The position numbers were made by a program, and so were the translations under genes. The notes below the pieces were generated by a model that ran no database searches, was not told the origin of the DNA, and saw only the letters and a list, made by a program, of their open reading frames with translations. This document shows, piece by piece, positions 26,701 to 41,000 of a DNA stretch of 64,000 nt (within the stretch, counting starts at the first letter, position 1; every line of letters begins with the position of its first letter). The stretch is from Bactericera cockerelli (lineage: Eukaryota > Arthropoda > Insecta > Hemiptera > Triozidae), in the NCBI GenBank assembly GCA_024516035.1, contig CM044964.1, positions 16,036,736 through 16,100,735 of the forward strand, in the 5' to 3' direction.

Positions 26701-29700
26701 CTCACCCCTGTTCCAGAGCAACGGCACCGCGGACAGCGCCATGGTCCTGAGTAGTGCCAGCGGCGCCCTCCCGTCTAGCGGCCTCATCATGAACTCTCTC
26801 ATCTCCGAGACCAAGGTGCTGAGCGAGCCCATGGACTGCAACAACTCGGGGGGCACGCCCCTGGACACCTCGCCCCCACCCCCCTCTGGGGGGGGCGCCG
26901 CCAAGTCCGAGGAGGAGGTGCCCATGCAGGTGGAAGACAGTGAGGGCGCCCCGCCCGCCGCCCCTGACAAGTGAGTCACCACTGCACCTTTGCTAGTTTG
27001 CCGTATTGGTTAGTATGTTTACTGACCATCTAGGTATGAAACTTTGAAGATATCATCTTTTTATAGTTTGCCGTATTAGATAGTATGTTTACTGACCACC
27101 TAGGTATGAAACTTTAAAGCTATTCCCGGCCCCTGGATCTGTTACTGAGAATAAGTATCGATCTAAGTGCACGTTTTTGTAATTTGAATATAGAATCTGC
27201 AGACGATGATCCATGATCCACCCCAGAAAGAAATGCCATATTTCATGATGCTGTGGAAGTTGGAATGGTAAACTAATTTTGCTGACTCAAATCCGATATC
27301 CAGGCAAATTGTTTTAATTAGATATATAGCGGAGCTTTGGCGAGATCTAAGTTTGCCTATATTATGTGCAAGTGCATCCCAATTCAGCCGGTGGTCAATG
27401 GTAAATGTGTGTTGTTTTCGAGTGTCCTGCTTATTGAGTACCGTACAACCAATGTCTCGAATGATTCGATTTAAAAAGACATTGAGGAAGAAAAAAAAAG
27501 AAAAAAAACAAGTGCAAGATACATACCACTCGTAATACTGGCTATGCTTTGTACACATACATAATTATGTACGTATATAGCACATGATAGATAGATATAT
27601 GTTTTATTTGTAAAATTACCCTGACGGGTGTATACACTATACACAATGGTCAAAAAGTTTACAATGGTCTTAAAAAAAATACATAGATAAAAATTGCAAT
27701 ATAAAATGGACATCTTACATAGCAATGCATTGCATATTATATGTACAATAGCACATACCGCGTATACATACATACTATATAATATATGTGTACAATTGTA
27801 GGTACAGTGACGTACATAATGTATATCTGTCCCTGAAGTTTGAGACTTGGATAGGTGACCAGAAAATCTTTACTTAAAAACTTTGCCCTTACAAGATTTT
27901 CTATTATTATTATTATACCATTCAAATTCAAACCCTCGTGCTAACACAATGAACACTCCGGATTTCAGATCGGTGACAGACAGAGACAAAGAGCTAACTG
28001 CTGAGGATCTTATGCTCATGTGTGATCTGTTCTATCTTCCATTCGAGCACGGGTCACAAGGTATGTTTGATTATTTTTTTAGACTGGTTGGAGTTCCACA
28101 CGAGAAGCACCAATTATCACACCGACCTCTATTTTTTTTTTTTTTATATTAAGAACATAACATTATTTCAAAAATTCATAGAACAAATTGAAACAACAAT
28201 ACCATTAATACCAATGTTCATATTAAAATAAAATAATTAAGAACTTAAACTAATTGTTTTACATTTGCTTTAAAAGCTTCCTTAGACAGTAAAAAATCTT
28301 CTGTACTTAGGTGTACTTCATTACATAGAGTCATTGCTCTGTTCAGTGGCGATTCATAAAGTTTAGTAAGTCTGGAATACTTCATGAAGTTTAGTTATTT
28401 AGAGCTATTGTGACCTAGGAAAGGTATGTTTGATAGCTAGAATCAATTTTTTTTTTTTTAGTTACCACTTTAACTATTGAGTTTTTGGTTTTTGAGATCA
28501 TATACCTTTGACTAATAAACTAAAAAGACTTAAACCTTGTGTAGAAATCTGGGCATCGAGTTTTCAACCTGAGAGATGGGTCACACTTTTTTCAAATATT
28601 GAAATTGATTTATTTTAACTTTTCGTACACTGAATAATCTGCATTATTAGGATTTTTCAGTTAGGAGGTATGTTTGACCTCCTAAAATTAAATAATAATA
28701 ATTTCGATTTGATGGAACTAATGTGTCCCATTATTCCAGCAGTAGACGTATCATTATGTGGTCAAACTACCAAATGGGAGTTCATGCATGATATTCAATT
28801 ACCGACTTCAGTGGCTTGATCGATAAGGCGGCGTACTTGTATTCTGGAGCTCCATGATTTGAGTCCCAAGTTGATCAAAAAATTATTAAATTGAGTTTGA
28901 GTAGTTGTGATATCATAATTGTGATCAACACAAATATGACAACCTAACTTAGTCCTCTGGTCTTCTCCCTAATTAACGTCCCCCAGCCAGACGTGCTGAT
29001 TATAAGTAATGAGTCCCATTATTCTAACAGTAAGCCTGAGACGTATTATTATGTGGTCAAACCAAATGGGGGTTTAAACGTACAGGGAGTACAAACTCTT
29101 TCTTTGAACAGGGAGTTCTTCACACCTCAGCCGGGGTGTTCGATATTCAATTAAAGCATTGAATTAAATAAAACGAAACTCAGAGGGTGTTTTTCGCGAT
29201 ACAGAGGGGAAATATGCCATCCGTGTTTAGCTTCCAGCACACTAGAGGAAGAAGAGTTCTTAAGTAATAATGTTAATGTATATTTATTTTAGTTTATCTT
29301 TACAATTTTTGTGGCTCTCTCCCTAAGGAATTCTTCTAAGGATTGTATAAGTGAATTATACTAGTGGTTCTGTGAACGGTAAACCTCACACATATTCAAG
29401 TATCGCATTATAAATGTTCAATCAAACATGAGGACATCGAAACCTTTCATTCAATACCCCACTCGGTAGGTTTTAATTAAAAAATATCAACCGGCCCTTT
29501 TTTTTTGTCCCTTTTTGATTTCTTACCACAGTTTGGCCCCATTAGCTTTCACGATCATCAAATTTGACTAATGAACTCAAATATATTTTCTCAACGACTC
29601 TATGAAATTTCAAGAGCCTTGCTTGTTTCAATAAAAATAGAAAAAAATCACCAAAACGGCCCCCGTGTGGCCCAAATCGGCCCAAAAACTATAGGTAAAA

Positions 29701-32700
29701 TTCTAGGACCCCAATAAACATGTAGACAAAATTTCAACAATTTTGAAGAATCCGGTCGAGAGTTATCGCGGAACGGACATACATAAAAACGAAAGCCAAA
29801 TCGTCCAGTATGCAAGTTAAAACAGAACCTCCATTACTGAGGTCGCTTCGCTCTCTCACTGCGTTTGGTTAATTATACCTATTTTAAAAAATCAAGTTTT
29901 ATCTCCTTATCAATCAAATCATTCTATTGGATTGAACCCCAGGTCTTCACGTGCTGCAAGAGTTCAACTGGCTCAAGTCAAACTCCCATCTGGTCTCCCA
30001 CGAGAAACTCATCAAGGAGAAGAGCCTGTCTGACCGTCAACCCGAGGTAAGCTTCACTTCAGCCCACAACTCAATCATGTTGGTATATAAACTACTAAAC
30101 AATCATATTCAATGCTCTAATTTACAAGAGATAATAGAAAAGAAAACGCCCAACCCTTTGCTTAGAAATAGGACTATTGAGCCATTCACAGGGCCTCACC
30201 CAAGGTTTACAAAATTGCATGAATCTCCCCTCATTAAGGCAATGACACTGTGTAATTATCTTCATATTGACATCAGTGAATTCTCACTGCCAAAAGAAAT
30301 GTTTAAGATGAAATGCTTAGACTACCTACAACAAGAAAATTAGAGATATTTTGTCACTCATATGGTAGAATATATGCTTTAGTACCCTTTATATTTTGAT
30401 AACTTGTAAAACTATTTATAAATATAATAGCGAACATTAGTATTGTTGTTTTCAATTGTAAATTTTGTAAATAATGTTATGTTCTTAATTAAAAAAAAAA
30501 ATAAAAAAAAAAAACTCTCAGGTACCGTCAAAAAAAAACGGTCGTAAAAAAAAAAAAAAAAATTCTCACTGATACCTTATGTTAGTAAAAAATCATCATA
30601 TTCTGTAACATGTAAAATAGATCAAGCTCACTAAATAGCTCACTTGTAATTGGATTTCTTCCCTTCTTTTATGAGTACAAAATAGACATTTTTTTGGCAA
30701 ATACATTAAATCTGAAAAATAAATTAATCAATTTTGAGCACCCAAAATTTGTAGGTATATTTTTGCAGCCTTTTTTTCATATCCATCAAATTGCAGCTAC
30801 TGTAGACGCTTGTGGTCTGTGTTGTAGCTTCACCATCCCATAGTAAGGCTCCCCTCTGATAGGGTAGTGACACAATTCTTCCCATTTAGGTCTCATTCTT
30901 ATTTTATAATATTTACATCCCTGTTTTCTCCGATGTTTAATATTTGGTGTCTCCCCCCTCCCCCTCCCAGGTGGCTGAGTGGTATGATCGTGCCAATAAG
31001 CTAGAGGAGTTCAGCCAGAATTCAACAAGCTGTTCCTGAGACTCACCTACTGTAACAATCGAGAGCTCCTCTATGAATTATACCCCTATGTGTGGGATAT
31101 GAGAGGTGAGTGACTTCATAAAAGCTTTCTTCTTACCATCTGTGACGTCATTCAGAATGACATCTGTGAGAGAGACAATAAAACAAAATGTATTTTAAGA
31201 AACTGCTCGCATTGTAGAGAGTTGCCAGGACACTGTATAATCAAAGATTATTTTTTTTTTTTAATTTAGTGAAACGCTGTACTATTGAATTTATTTTTCA
31301 AGCATTTTTCCTTTTCTATTTTGAAATGAACGAGACTTTTTCAAATCTCCTTTTTATTTCCCCGAGTCTCAAGTCATTCTGGTGAAAGAAAGATACTTAT
31401 TAAATATCAGGTTTTGTACAGGAAAATAAGTGAACTATTATAATACTATTGTTTTTTTTTTAATTATGGGTTTAACTGTATGATGATAATTTCGAATCTT
31501 GGAAGTTAATTCCTAAATATCTTCATAGAGAATCCATCCATTTAAATAAAAATCTTTCTTTATTTAGGTTTTTTTCTGAATATTTTTTTTTTTAATTTTC
31601 CATTTATTTATTACAATTACAATAGTTTTACAGTTTTAAAATGATAGGATGGGACCCCCTTTCTCAAAGTTAAAAGAAACTTTGTTGAGAAAGGGGCTTT
31701 TTACTTGTTGTTTAAAAAGTTTACTCGTTGATTGTTTAAATAATAATAATAATAATAATGAAAACTACTCTGGCATGTCGAGCCGGAACCGGTTCATTGC
31801 CTCGTCAGTTTTTCGCCTCCATACGTTTCGCTTACCATAAGATATATTTTAAACTGGGCGAAAGTCAGAACACAGATTGCAATCATAAGAGCTGTATCTC
31901 TCCGAATACGAGGCACGAGATACAAGCTAACCTCGTATGGATTTGATGATGGAGCAGCACTTTCATACATTGAAAATTAGATAAATTTAATGATGACAAT
32001 GTTCTGTTCTTTTTTTTTAATAAAAAATATATCAAACCTTATTATTGTACAGTAAACAAAAATAAGAAACATTGAAATTTTTCCTCTTCCAAAAGAAAAA
32101 TGACTTGCTTCCAGTTTGGTTCATTTTATTCCCGTTTGGTTACCTTTGGTTAGAAAGAAAAATAGGGCTAATTTCGCCTTGTTGGAACTAATGTGTCCGA
32201 TTACTCCAGCAGTAGACGTAGCATTATGTGGTCAAACTCCCAAATGGTGGTTTCTATGATATTTAATTACCGACCGAAAATAAGATACATAGAAACTCGT
32301 TCTCGAATTCCCCCCAGGCGTGGTCTCGCTGCTCAGCTCCTACGTGAAGTGGCTGGGCAGCGGGCACTTCCTGCGGGACCCCTCCTCCTCCTCCTCCTCG
32401 CCCCCCGCCCCCGCCGCCCTGACGGCCTGTTCCTCCCCGGAAGCTACACCTGGTTCAGCAAGGGCTGGAAGGAGACCTTCATGTCGGGCGACCAGGAGCC
32501 CTGGGTGTTCCGGGGCGGACTCACGGCTGACCTGCAGGTGAGGAAAATACAGACGAAGAAGTTAAATAAAATGACATGAAAAGTTGGTATATATTAGTTT
32601 AACATCTGGATGGATGACTCGGTAATTTTGTGAAGGTCCATTTTAATAAATGAGAACAATTTAAGTAATTTTTAGTAGTTACTAAAAATTACTTTAATTG

Positions 32701-35700
32701 TTCTCATTTATATTAGTTTAAATTATTAATTGTTTAAAATAAATGAAAATGTTGATCAATATCAAGTAGATGTCAGATTTTATATCATGAAAATTGTCAC
32801 TGAATAAAATAATCAAATTGTAAATATATAAAAAGCTATGACAGTCATTGAATAAGATAACCCCCCAAAAACACCACTTCGTGGTTAAAAAAAGAAGAAC
32901 GCCTCACTCAAAAGAATGATTATAATTAGCTAAAAATAAATGATATCAAATTGAGAACACCTTACCACCTTTCTTTCTATATCTCTGCACTCCTCTCTGA
33001 ATTTATTCCTCTTATGTTTATCTTTCTTTATCCTTTCTAGGGGTCATCCCAAACTTGATTTCTCTTTAAATTTACTTGTTGCACGGCAATAAAAAATGGC
33101 GGTCGCGGTGTAATTTTCTCGATTCAAATCAAATAGGTTCAGAAAAATCATACTCCGACCGCCATTTTTTATTGCCGTGCAACAAGTAAATTTAAAGAGA
33201 AATCAAGTTTGGGATGACCCCTAGAAAGGATAAAGAAAGATAAACATAAGAGGAATAAATTCAGAGAGGAGTGCAGAGATATAGAAAGAAAGGTGGTAAG
33301 GTGTTCTCAATTTGATATCATTTATTTTTAGCTAATTATAATCATTCTTTTGAGTGAGGCGTTCTTCTTTTTTTAACCACGAAGTGGTGTTTTTGGGGGG
33401 ATATCAGGTTCTTTTTGTATGAAAATATAGGTTCATAACTACTGAAAAATTATGAATAACAAAAGTAAATAAGCTGGGAAAATGTGAATGTACCAAGTTG
33501 TCTTTTTTTTTTAAGATATAGTTTTAGCAGTACGTATTTAATTTTTCTAAGGTCAATATGTATTTGGATCACAGATTTGGCCCCCTGAGTCCGTTAAGTG
33601 AGTAAATAATATATAAATTTGCAATGCAAGACCTTTTGATTCTATACTCAACATGATTAGGTTTATCTTTCAATGCTAAATAGACCTCGGAGCCTCCTAT
33701 GAGGGACACTAAAACACCTGGATTTACAAATGCCAAAGAAATTAATTTGTAATCACCTTATCAAGGTGAGGTAATGAGTTCTCTCCCGTTGACCTTTTCT
33801 TACCCGAATTCTCTCCGGCTTGTTGCAGGGGTCACCACGAGTATCTCTCCCGGAAATAAGACCATGCTTTTTTACATTAGGTAATTAAGAAAATGAAAAC
33901 TATAAATTTATCATTTTTATACAAGAATCGGCCTTTTATAAGGAAATCTTTTAAATCTCTAACTAATGAAAGGCAATGCCTTCAGTGTCTAGTAGAGTTA
34001 GGTAAAATACATAGAAGGCCATGCCTCAGGAATATAGTAGGGTTAGGGATAATACATAGAAGGCAATGCCTCGGGTTTATAGTAGGTTTAGGTAAATATA
34101 TAGGCCATGCCTTGGGTTTATCATAGGGTTAGGAAAAATACATAGAAGGCCATGCCTCAGGTCTATATCAATGATTCCTAGGTGTTTCGATTATAATTTT
34201 TATGCTAGGCCTAAACTATGTAGGTGTAAAATCAGGTAAAAATGCAAGCGACGCGACGGGATACAATTTGGTGTTGATAAAACCATGAGCGGGAGAGAAC
34301 TCGGTGGTGACGTCCCTTATCAATACCTCACGAGGTATGAGTGTACCCCGGACATAATGGACAGAAAAAAAAAACTTCCCTGATGGGGATCATCATGCGT
34401 GCAAGCCTAGTATGCAGAGTATGCTACCCACTTGGCCAAAGTCACTACTTTGTCACAACTTTTAGTGAGTAGCATCGACATTATGAGAGCTAATTCATCA
34501 TATTTTATCTCCATCCAACCATGATTGTCAAAAATCAATCTCGTAATGCCGCCACAAGTCATTGCCCAATTCTGCAACTACTAAAATTTTCCTCGCGAGG
34601 GTAATGGGATCGTCATGAAGATCAAATATAAAGATCGGAAAAACAAAACAACGTTAAGCCCAAATTGAAAATATAGAGCTAAAATTTTTTGTCCCCGCCA
34701 GGATTCGAACCCATACTGACTGGGTGGCAGGTCGAGCATGCTACCAATAGACAAAGTTATCTTCTAAAGAAACGGACGCAAAATGAACTAAATTAATACT
34801 TGGAAACTTAAACATTAAAATTTTGCAGAGAGAGAGCGAGGTCATCTCGAAAAATACATACTGGCCAAGATCTAACCACTAAGCTAAGGATTCGAAGGTA
34901 CCTACCCGCCAAAGAAAATGAAAAGGCCACCAGGTGCCACCCAGTGGACGGGATGAAGGAATAAAATCAATAAATTTGGTATCTGCTCATCAAGATCTTT
35001 CATTTGATACCACTTAAGATTAGTATTATCCTTCTATTCCCGATTTGGGCTCCCAAAACCCGAGGCCGCCCAAATGGGCCGCCCGCTTATAATTTAGAAT
35101 TTTTTTTTGGTCCGGGCTCATCTCCATTATACCTTGATCACTTTAGACACCTCACTTAATCTTCAGTGCCAAGTTAAAGACACGAAGTCGGGTCTCAAAG
35201 GATCCGTATGAAAAAAAAAAAACAGAAAAAAAAAAAAAATTATGAATCTTTTCATGTCTTTCACGATTGTTGGGGGGTCTCGAAAATAGGGTTCCCGGTG
35301 GCCTAGGAAGTCAAACAAAGAGTCAAATCAACTTATTTTTCAACGTAGAGCCCATTTCTGCAATAAAAATTACGATTTTGGAAATTCATGTTGCACTTTT
35401 CGCTGGCTGAAAGTACATGAAATGCATGGGAACTATGTTTTCCGTAACCTTACACTCTGCCGGGCTGTCTCTTTCTTTGTATAGGCGTTCTTCACACCTC
35501 GGCCGAGGTGTTTGATAAAATAGTCAATAAATAAAATAAAATTGTGACTGTTTCTTGTGACCCAGCCAGCATCTTTAGCAAGTGTTTTTTGTCTGGCTGG
35601 GGAACGTTAAACAGGGAGAAGACCAGTGTCTCGCTAGAGGACTATAATAATAATAGTAATAATATCGCCTTATTTATACTGCCCGATAAGGACTATTAAA

Positions 35701-38017
35701 GTCCCATTATTCCAGCAGTAAGCCCAAGACATATTATCATGTGGTAAAAATCCCAAATGGGAGGATAACTTGTCATGTCCCGGCTGGGTTTCGAACCCTC
35801 GACTTCTGGAATCTCTGGATTCACCGAGTGCCGCCTTTACCACTGAGCTACCGGGACAAACTTTTTGTGTTGTGATGACAGATATCAAGTGTTTTTTGTC
35901 TGGCTGGGTGACGTTAAACAGGGAGAAGACCAGTGTCTACTCTCCCTAGAGGACTATAAAACAAAGAAGCAACTAGCCAACTCTAACAAACAAGTCTAGC
36001 TTGTAGTTCCGCAAGGGTTTATTGGCTTATAAAGAAAAAGCCCAAGTTCTGATAGGTTGATCGCACTTAGAAATATGTGCTTCAGAAAGAGCTAAATTTT
36101 CAACTGAAGTGGATAGATACCATCACTCCCCAAGCTGGCTAGTACAATAACAGGAACATCAAGTACTTTTCTTTGTATTTCTCTTTGATAAAAGATATAA
36201 AATATTTATGTGTTCGTAATGTCACAATAAAATTATGCTAGCTCACAATGCTAAATTTTTGTGGTTAAAGTACCAGACTTGATACTTTAACCACCGACCT
36301 TCAGGTTACAAGTCCGCCGCCTTATGGATCAAGCTACTTAAGTCGGTCAATTAAATGATACCTTGTTTGAACTGCTGGCAAGAAGGGACATTTTAATTCT
36401 ACGCCGCGCCGCGCCAACAGAATACATAATGTATTTTTAACAAAAAATGTAGCCACCGTGGCAGAGTGAGTTAGAGCGCTAGGCATTGCACGCACGGTGA
36501 CCTGGGTTTGATTCCCAGCGGGGCAGGAATTTTTCTGCTCTGTAGTTGTATGTTCGGGGTCCACTCATACCTCGTGAGGAAAAATGAGTAGTTACTTGTA
36601 TGAGTAACAACCAGTGGTGGCATTACCAGAGTAAAAAGAAATTAATGTAATAGAATTCGAAAAGTACAGGAGGCTCTTAGTAATGCTGCGCTACCCACAA
36701 AAAATTTACCTCTTCTTTAAATTTACCGGTAAAATATTTATCCTATAAAATATATAAGACCTGTTTGACTGCTGGCGTAAAGGGACTTTTCAGTCTTACC
36801 TCGGCAGTATAAACAAGGTATATTCTATTCTTTTCTATTCTATTCTAAAAAATGTGAAGAGGCCTTGTGCTTCACCACAAATAAAATCATACATACATAC
36901 AAATAACATTGATGGTTCTTCGAAAGAGCCACATGAAATCCAGGTTGTCTGGTAATCCAGGTAGCGCAGGGATCCGTTGGTTCGAATCCCACCCAGTGCA
37001 TGCATTTTTCCTCATTAATTTGAGTTTGTGACCACATAATAATAAGACTTTGGAGGGTTAGGTGGTAGAAAATGCTTTGAGCTTTAACCTCTCCTGGTGG
37101 TTAACTTCCACTAAAGAGTATTACTATTATTATTATTATGGCACACAAATCAAGATATATATTTTTTATCCGTACTTAAGATACATTAACATCTGGAATA
37201 AACCATATTCCTTAGACGTTAACATTATTATTATTATTATTAAGAGGCCTTGTGCTTCACCACAAATAAAATCATACATACATACAAATAACATTGTTTG
37301 AAAGAGCCACATTAAACAAACGCCCCTGTGTTTATTCCCAGCGCCTGATCCCCGTGGACGCCAGCACGGATCTGTTCGCCTACAAGCCGCCCACAGAGCC
37401 CACCGCCCAGATCTACACCATCCGCCCCTACCTAGGCGAGGATGAGGCGGGGGTGTACTCCGTGTGTCGACGCACCTGCCTGGACACTCTGGACGGGAGC
37501 GAGGTATTCCCTGACCTGCCCAACCTCGCGCCTGATAGGTAACCATTGTTCTTCATTGTAATCATCATCATAGGGTTGGGTGGAAGAGATTGCCATAGGC
37601 AATAACCCCGCCCTTTATCATAGGGTTGGGTGGAAGAGATTGCCATAGGCAATAACCCCGCCCTTTAGTTAGGACATATGTATATATTTTATTTATTTTT
37701 TTCTTGTTTATATTATTAATACTGTCAATTTTATATTTAATTTTTACCATTGTTTGTCTGTATATATGTTCTGCTAATAAAGAGTTTCTAAATAAATAAA
37801 TAAAATAAATAATAACCCCGCCCTTTATCATAGGGTTGGGTGGAAGAGATTGCCATAGGCAATAACCCCGCCCTTTATCATAGGGTTGGGTGGAAGAGAT
37901 TGCCATAGGCAATAACCCCGCCCTTTATCATAGGGTTGGGTGGAAGAGATTGCCATAGGCAATAACCCCACCCTTTAGTTAGGACATATGTATATATTTT
38001 ATTTATTTATTTCTTGT

Positions 38018-38048
<31 letters not shown>

Positions 38049-41000
38049 CAAGGTACTTTATTTGTATTTTTATAAATCAACAAACATTTTATCGAAATAA
38101 AACAAAATGAAAGAATAATAAAAAAATAAACAAAAATTTAAAAATGTTCATCAATTTTTATGAATAATATATTAAAAATAGTATTTAAAGTTTAGGTGAG
38201 GTCCAATGTGCAAAGTTGCATGTGTTGGACCTCACCATTTATAAATATGTCATTTTTGTAAAAATAAATATTATATCTAAATATTGAATTTATTACTAAA
38301 TGTCTAATTTTAAAATTATTGTAAAAGTGTGTTTTTCTTCTGTTTTGTAACTAATAGTTCTGTAATGAAAATATTTATGATGAAATTTTATATTTACTAC
38401 TTCTCGTACAATACATTATTATATAATATATTTTTTTTTTTTACTTAGTCTTATTTATTTTTAAATCTAGTTTATAATTTTAATAAGTTTTTCTCTATTT
38501 TGTTTTTTATCTAACCATTTTCGCAGTTCATGTCTGATTACAAGTAATTCTCTTTCTTCTTTTATATTGTCAGGAATTGCATTGTATATTTTCGGTGCTA
38601 TATAAGAAAAGTGTCTTTTGGTTAAGGATTTATGCACTGTAGGTAGTAATAGCTGTCCTGTTTGTCGAGTATTATATGTATTGTTATTAATAGTCCAGTA
38701 GTGTTTGTATTTTATGCTATATGTTGCTGTTTTGTATATGTATAAGTCATTAAGAGTTGGTACTTCAAATAGTCTATATAGTTCGTGAGTGTGAAAAAGT
38801 CTGTCTTTGTTCATTATAGTTCTTAGTAGCATATTTTGTGTAGTCATCAGTTTAGTTAGTACGTTTTTATATGCTCCACCCCAAGATGTAATGCAGTATT
38901 GTAGTAGTGATTGAGCCATTGAAAAATAAACTTCTCTTAAAATAGCTTTGTTACATGCTTCTTTAAGGTTATTAAAAATATACATAAGGTGTCTTAGTTT
39001 GGTCTTTAGTAAGTTTACATGTCCTGTCCATTTAAGATGATTGTCAAGTATTATTCCTAAGTATCGTACATTTGTCTGTCTTTGTAGTGTTATAGTTTCT
39101 TTGTCTATGGTAGTTACTTGTATTGTAGAATTAGGTGGTTGTCCTCTATTGTCTATTGAAAAGGTCATGTAAGTTGTTTTGTTAAAGTTGAGTTGTAGAG
39201 ACATACTTGTATACCAATTTTGAATATTTGTTAGATCTTCAGTAGCAAGTCTGTGTGTCTCTTCCCAACTATCTGTTGAATAGCAAATTGCAGCATCATC
39301 CGCAAAGCAATAAACTTGACCCTTGCTTATATTTGGTAATGAATTAATGTAACAGTTGAATAAACAAGGGCCAAGAATTGTACCTTGTGGAATTGAAAAG
39401 GAATGACAATTTATTACATCAGATAGCTGGGAATTTAGTCTTAGTCGTTGTTTTCTGTCAGTCAAGTAAGAGTTAAACCATTTCAGTACTATGTCTTCTA
39501 GTCCTAGATGTTCGAGTTGTGTCAGTAATATTTTGTGTTTTATTGAATCATAGGCCTTGGATATGTCTAAAAATATGGCTATTATTTTTTTATTTTGGTC
39601 AATGTTAGTATATAAATATGTTGTTAAGTCAAGCAGTGCGTCTTCTGTTCCTAATTTTTTTCGAAAGCCATATTGTCTATTGGTTATTTTGTCAGTTTTT
39701 GTTAAGTAATGGTCAAGTCTTTCTTTAACAGTTTTTTCTAGTATTTTGCTGAAGTTAGTTTGTAAGGAAATTGGTCGATAGTTAGTAATGTCATCTTTTT
39801 TACCTCTTTTATGTATCGGGACAACAATGCTTTCTTTATAATTAGCAGGAATCAATCCCGTTGTGAGACTGAGGTTGATTATATGTGTTAAGGGTTTAAT
39901 GATGTATGGTGATATATGTTTTAATATTGAACTCTGAATTTCATCATGTCCTGAGCTACATTTATTTTTTAAATTCATAATGTGTTTATATGTTTCTTTC
40001 TCTGTTGTTCTAGAAAATGTTCCAAATTTGTTATGTAAGTTATTTTGTGTGTTGGATGTTTGATTATTAGTGTTATTTATTACAGATGTGTTTATTGTGT
40101 TTAATGTTAAATCTGTATTACTTTCAATTTTTTCACTAAGGTTTTTGCCAATATCATTAAAGTATTGATTTATAATATTTGATGAAATCAAATTATCTGT
40201 TTCACAGTTATATGTTATATTATTGTATTTAATTTTCTTTATTTCATTAATCTTTTTATTTTTGTTCATAAAGTCATGTAATATTTTCCAAATTTTTTGT
40301 TTGTTATCTTTATTTTCATCAATTTCTTTCTTTAAATGTAGATTTCTCGCAGTTCTAATTGCTTTAGACAAAATATTTCTTACTTTTTTATAATAATTTA
40401 TAAGTCTCTGATTATTTGGATATTTTTTACACTTTGTTGCTAAAGAATCTCTATTGCGAATTGATTTTAGTAATAATATTATTAACATTGTCAATTTTAT
40501 ATTTAATTTTTACCATTATTTGTCTGTATGTATGTTCTACTAATAAAGTGTTTCTAAATAAATAAATAGGGTGGTGTCATCGTGAACGATGGTAGCGGAG
40601 ACAGCGGAGGAATGACTCAGCACTGCTACCACTGTCTTTACAAGGAGGCTAATAATTGACAAGGGCCCCCAGAACCAAGCCAATGCTGGTCTACTCCCTG
40701 TTTATATTATTACATGTATATTATTAACAAGTGAGGAATTATTTCCATGGAGACATACATGTCATTTGTAATGCAAATGACATAATGGGGTCCGGTGGAA
40801 GTGAAAGACACAGGCTTTAACCTCGCCCCTTGGTTCACTACATATTATATTGTGTTCTTTTTTTCATCTCCTATTTTGTTGAATGTATCATTTCTTCAGA
40901 CAAAAAAATATCTTTGTCAATCCAAAGGGGAAATTCGCACGCTGTTTTAAATACCATGCCCCAGAGTAAAACCATGCAAAGCGAGCTCGACTATTTTTCT

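Noticed and set aside
37568..37912. 114-codon minus ORF with repeating [18 protein letters not shown]
   Set aside because: Arises from the 50-bp tandem units; not a gene.
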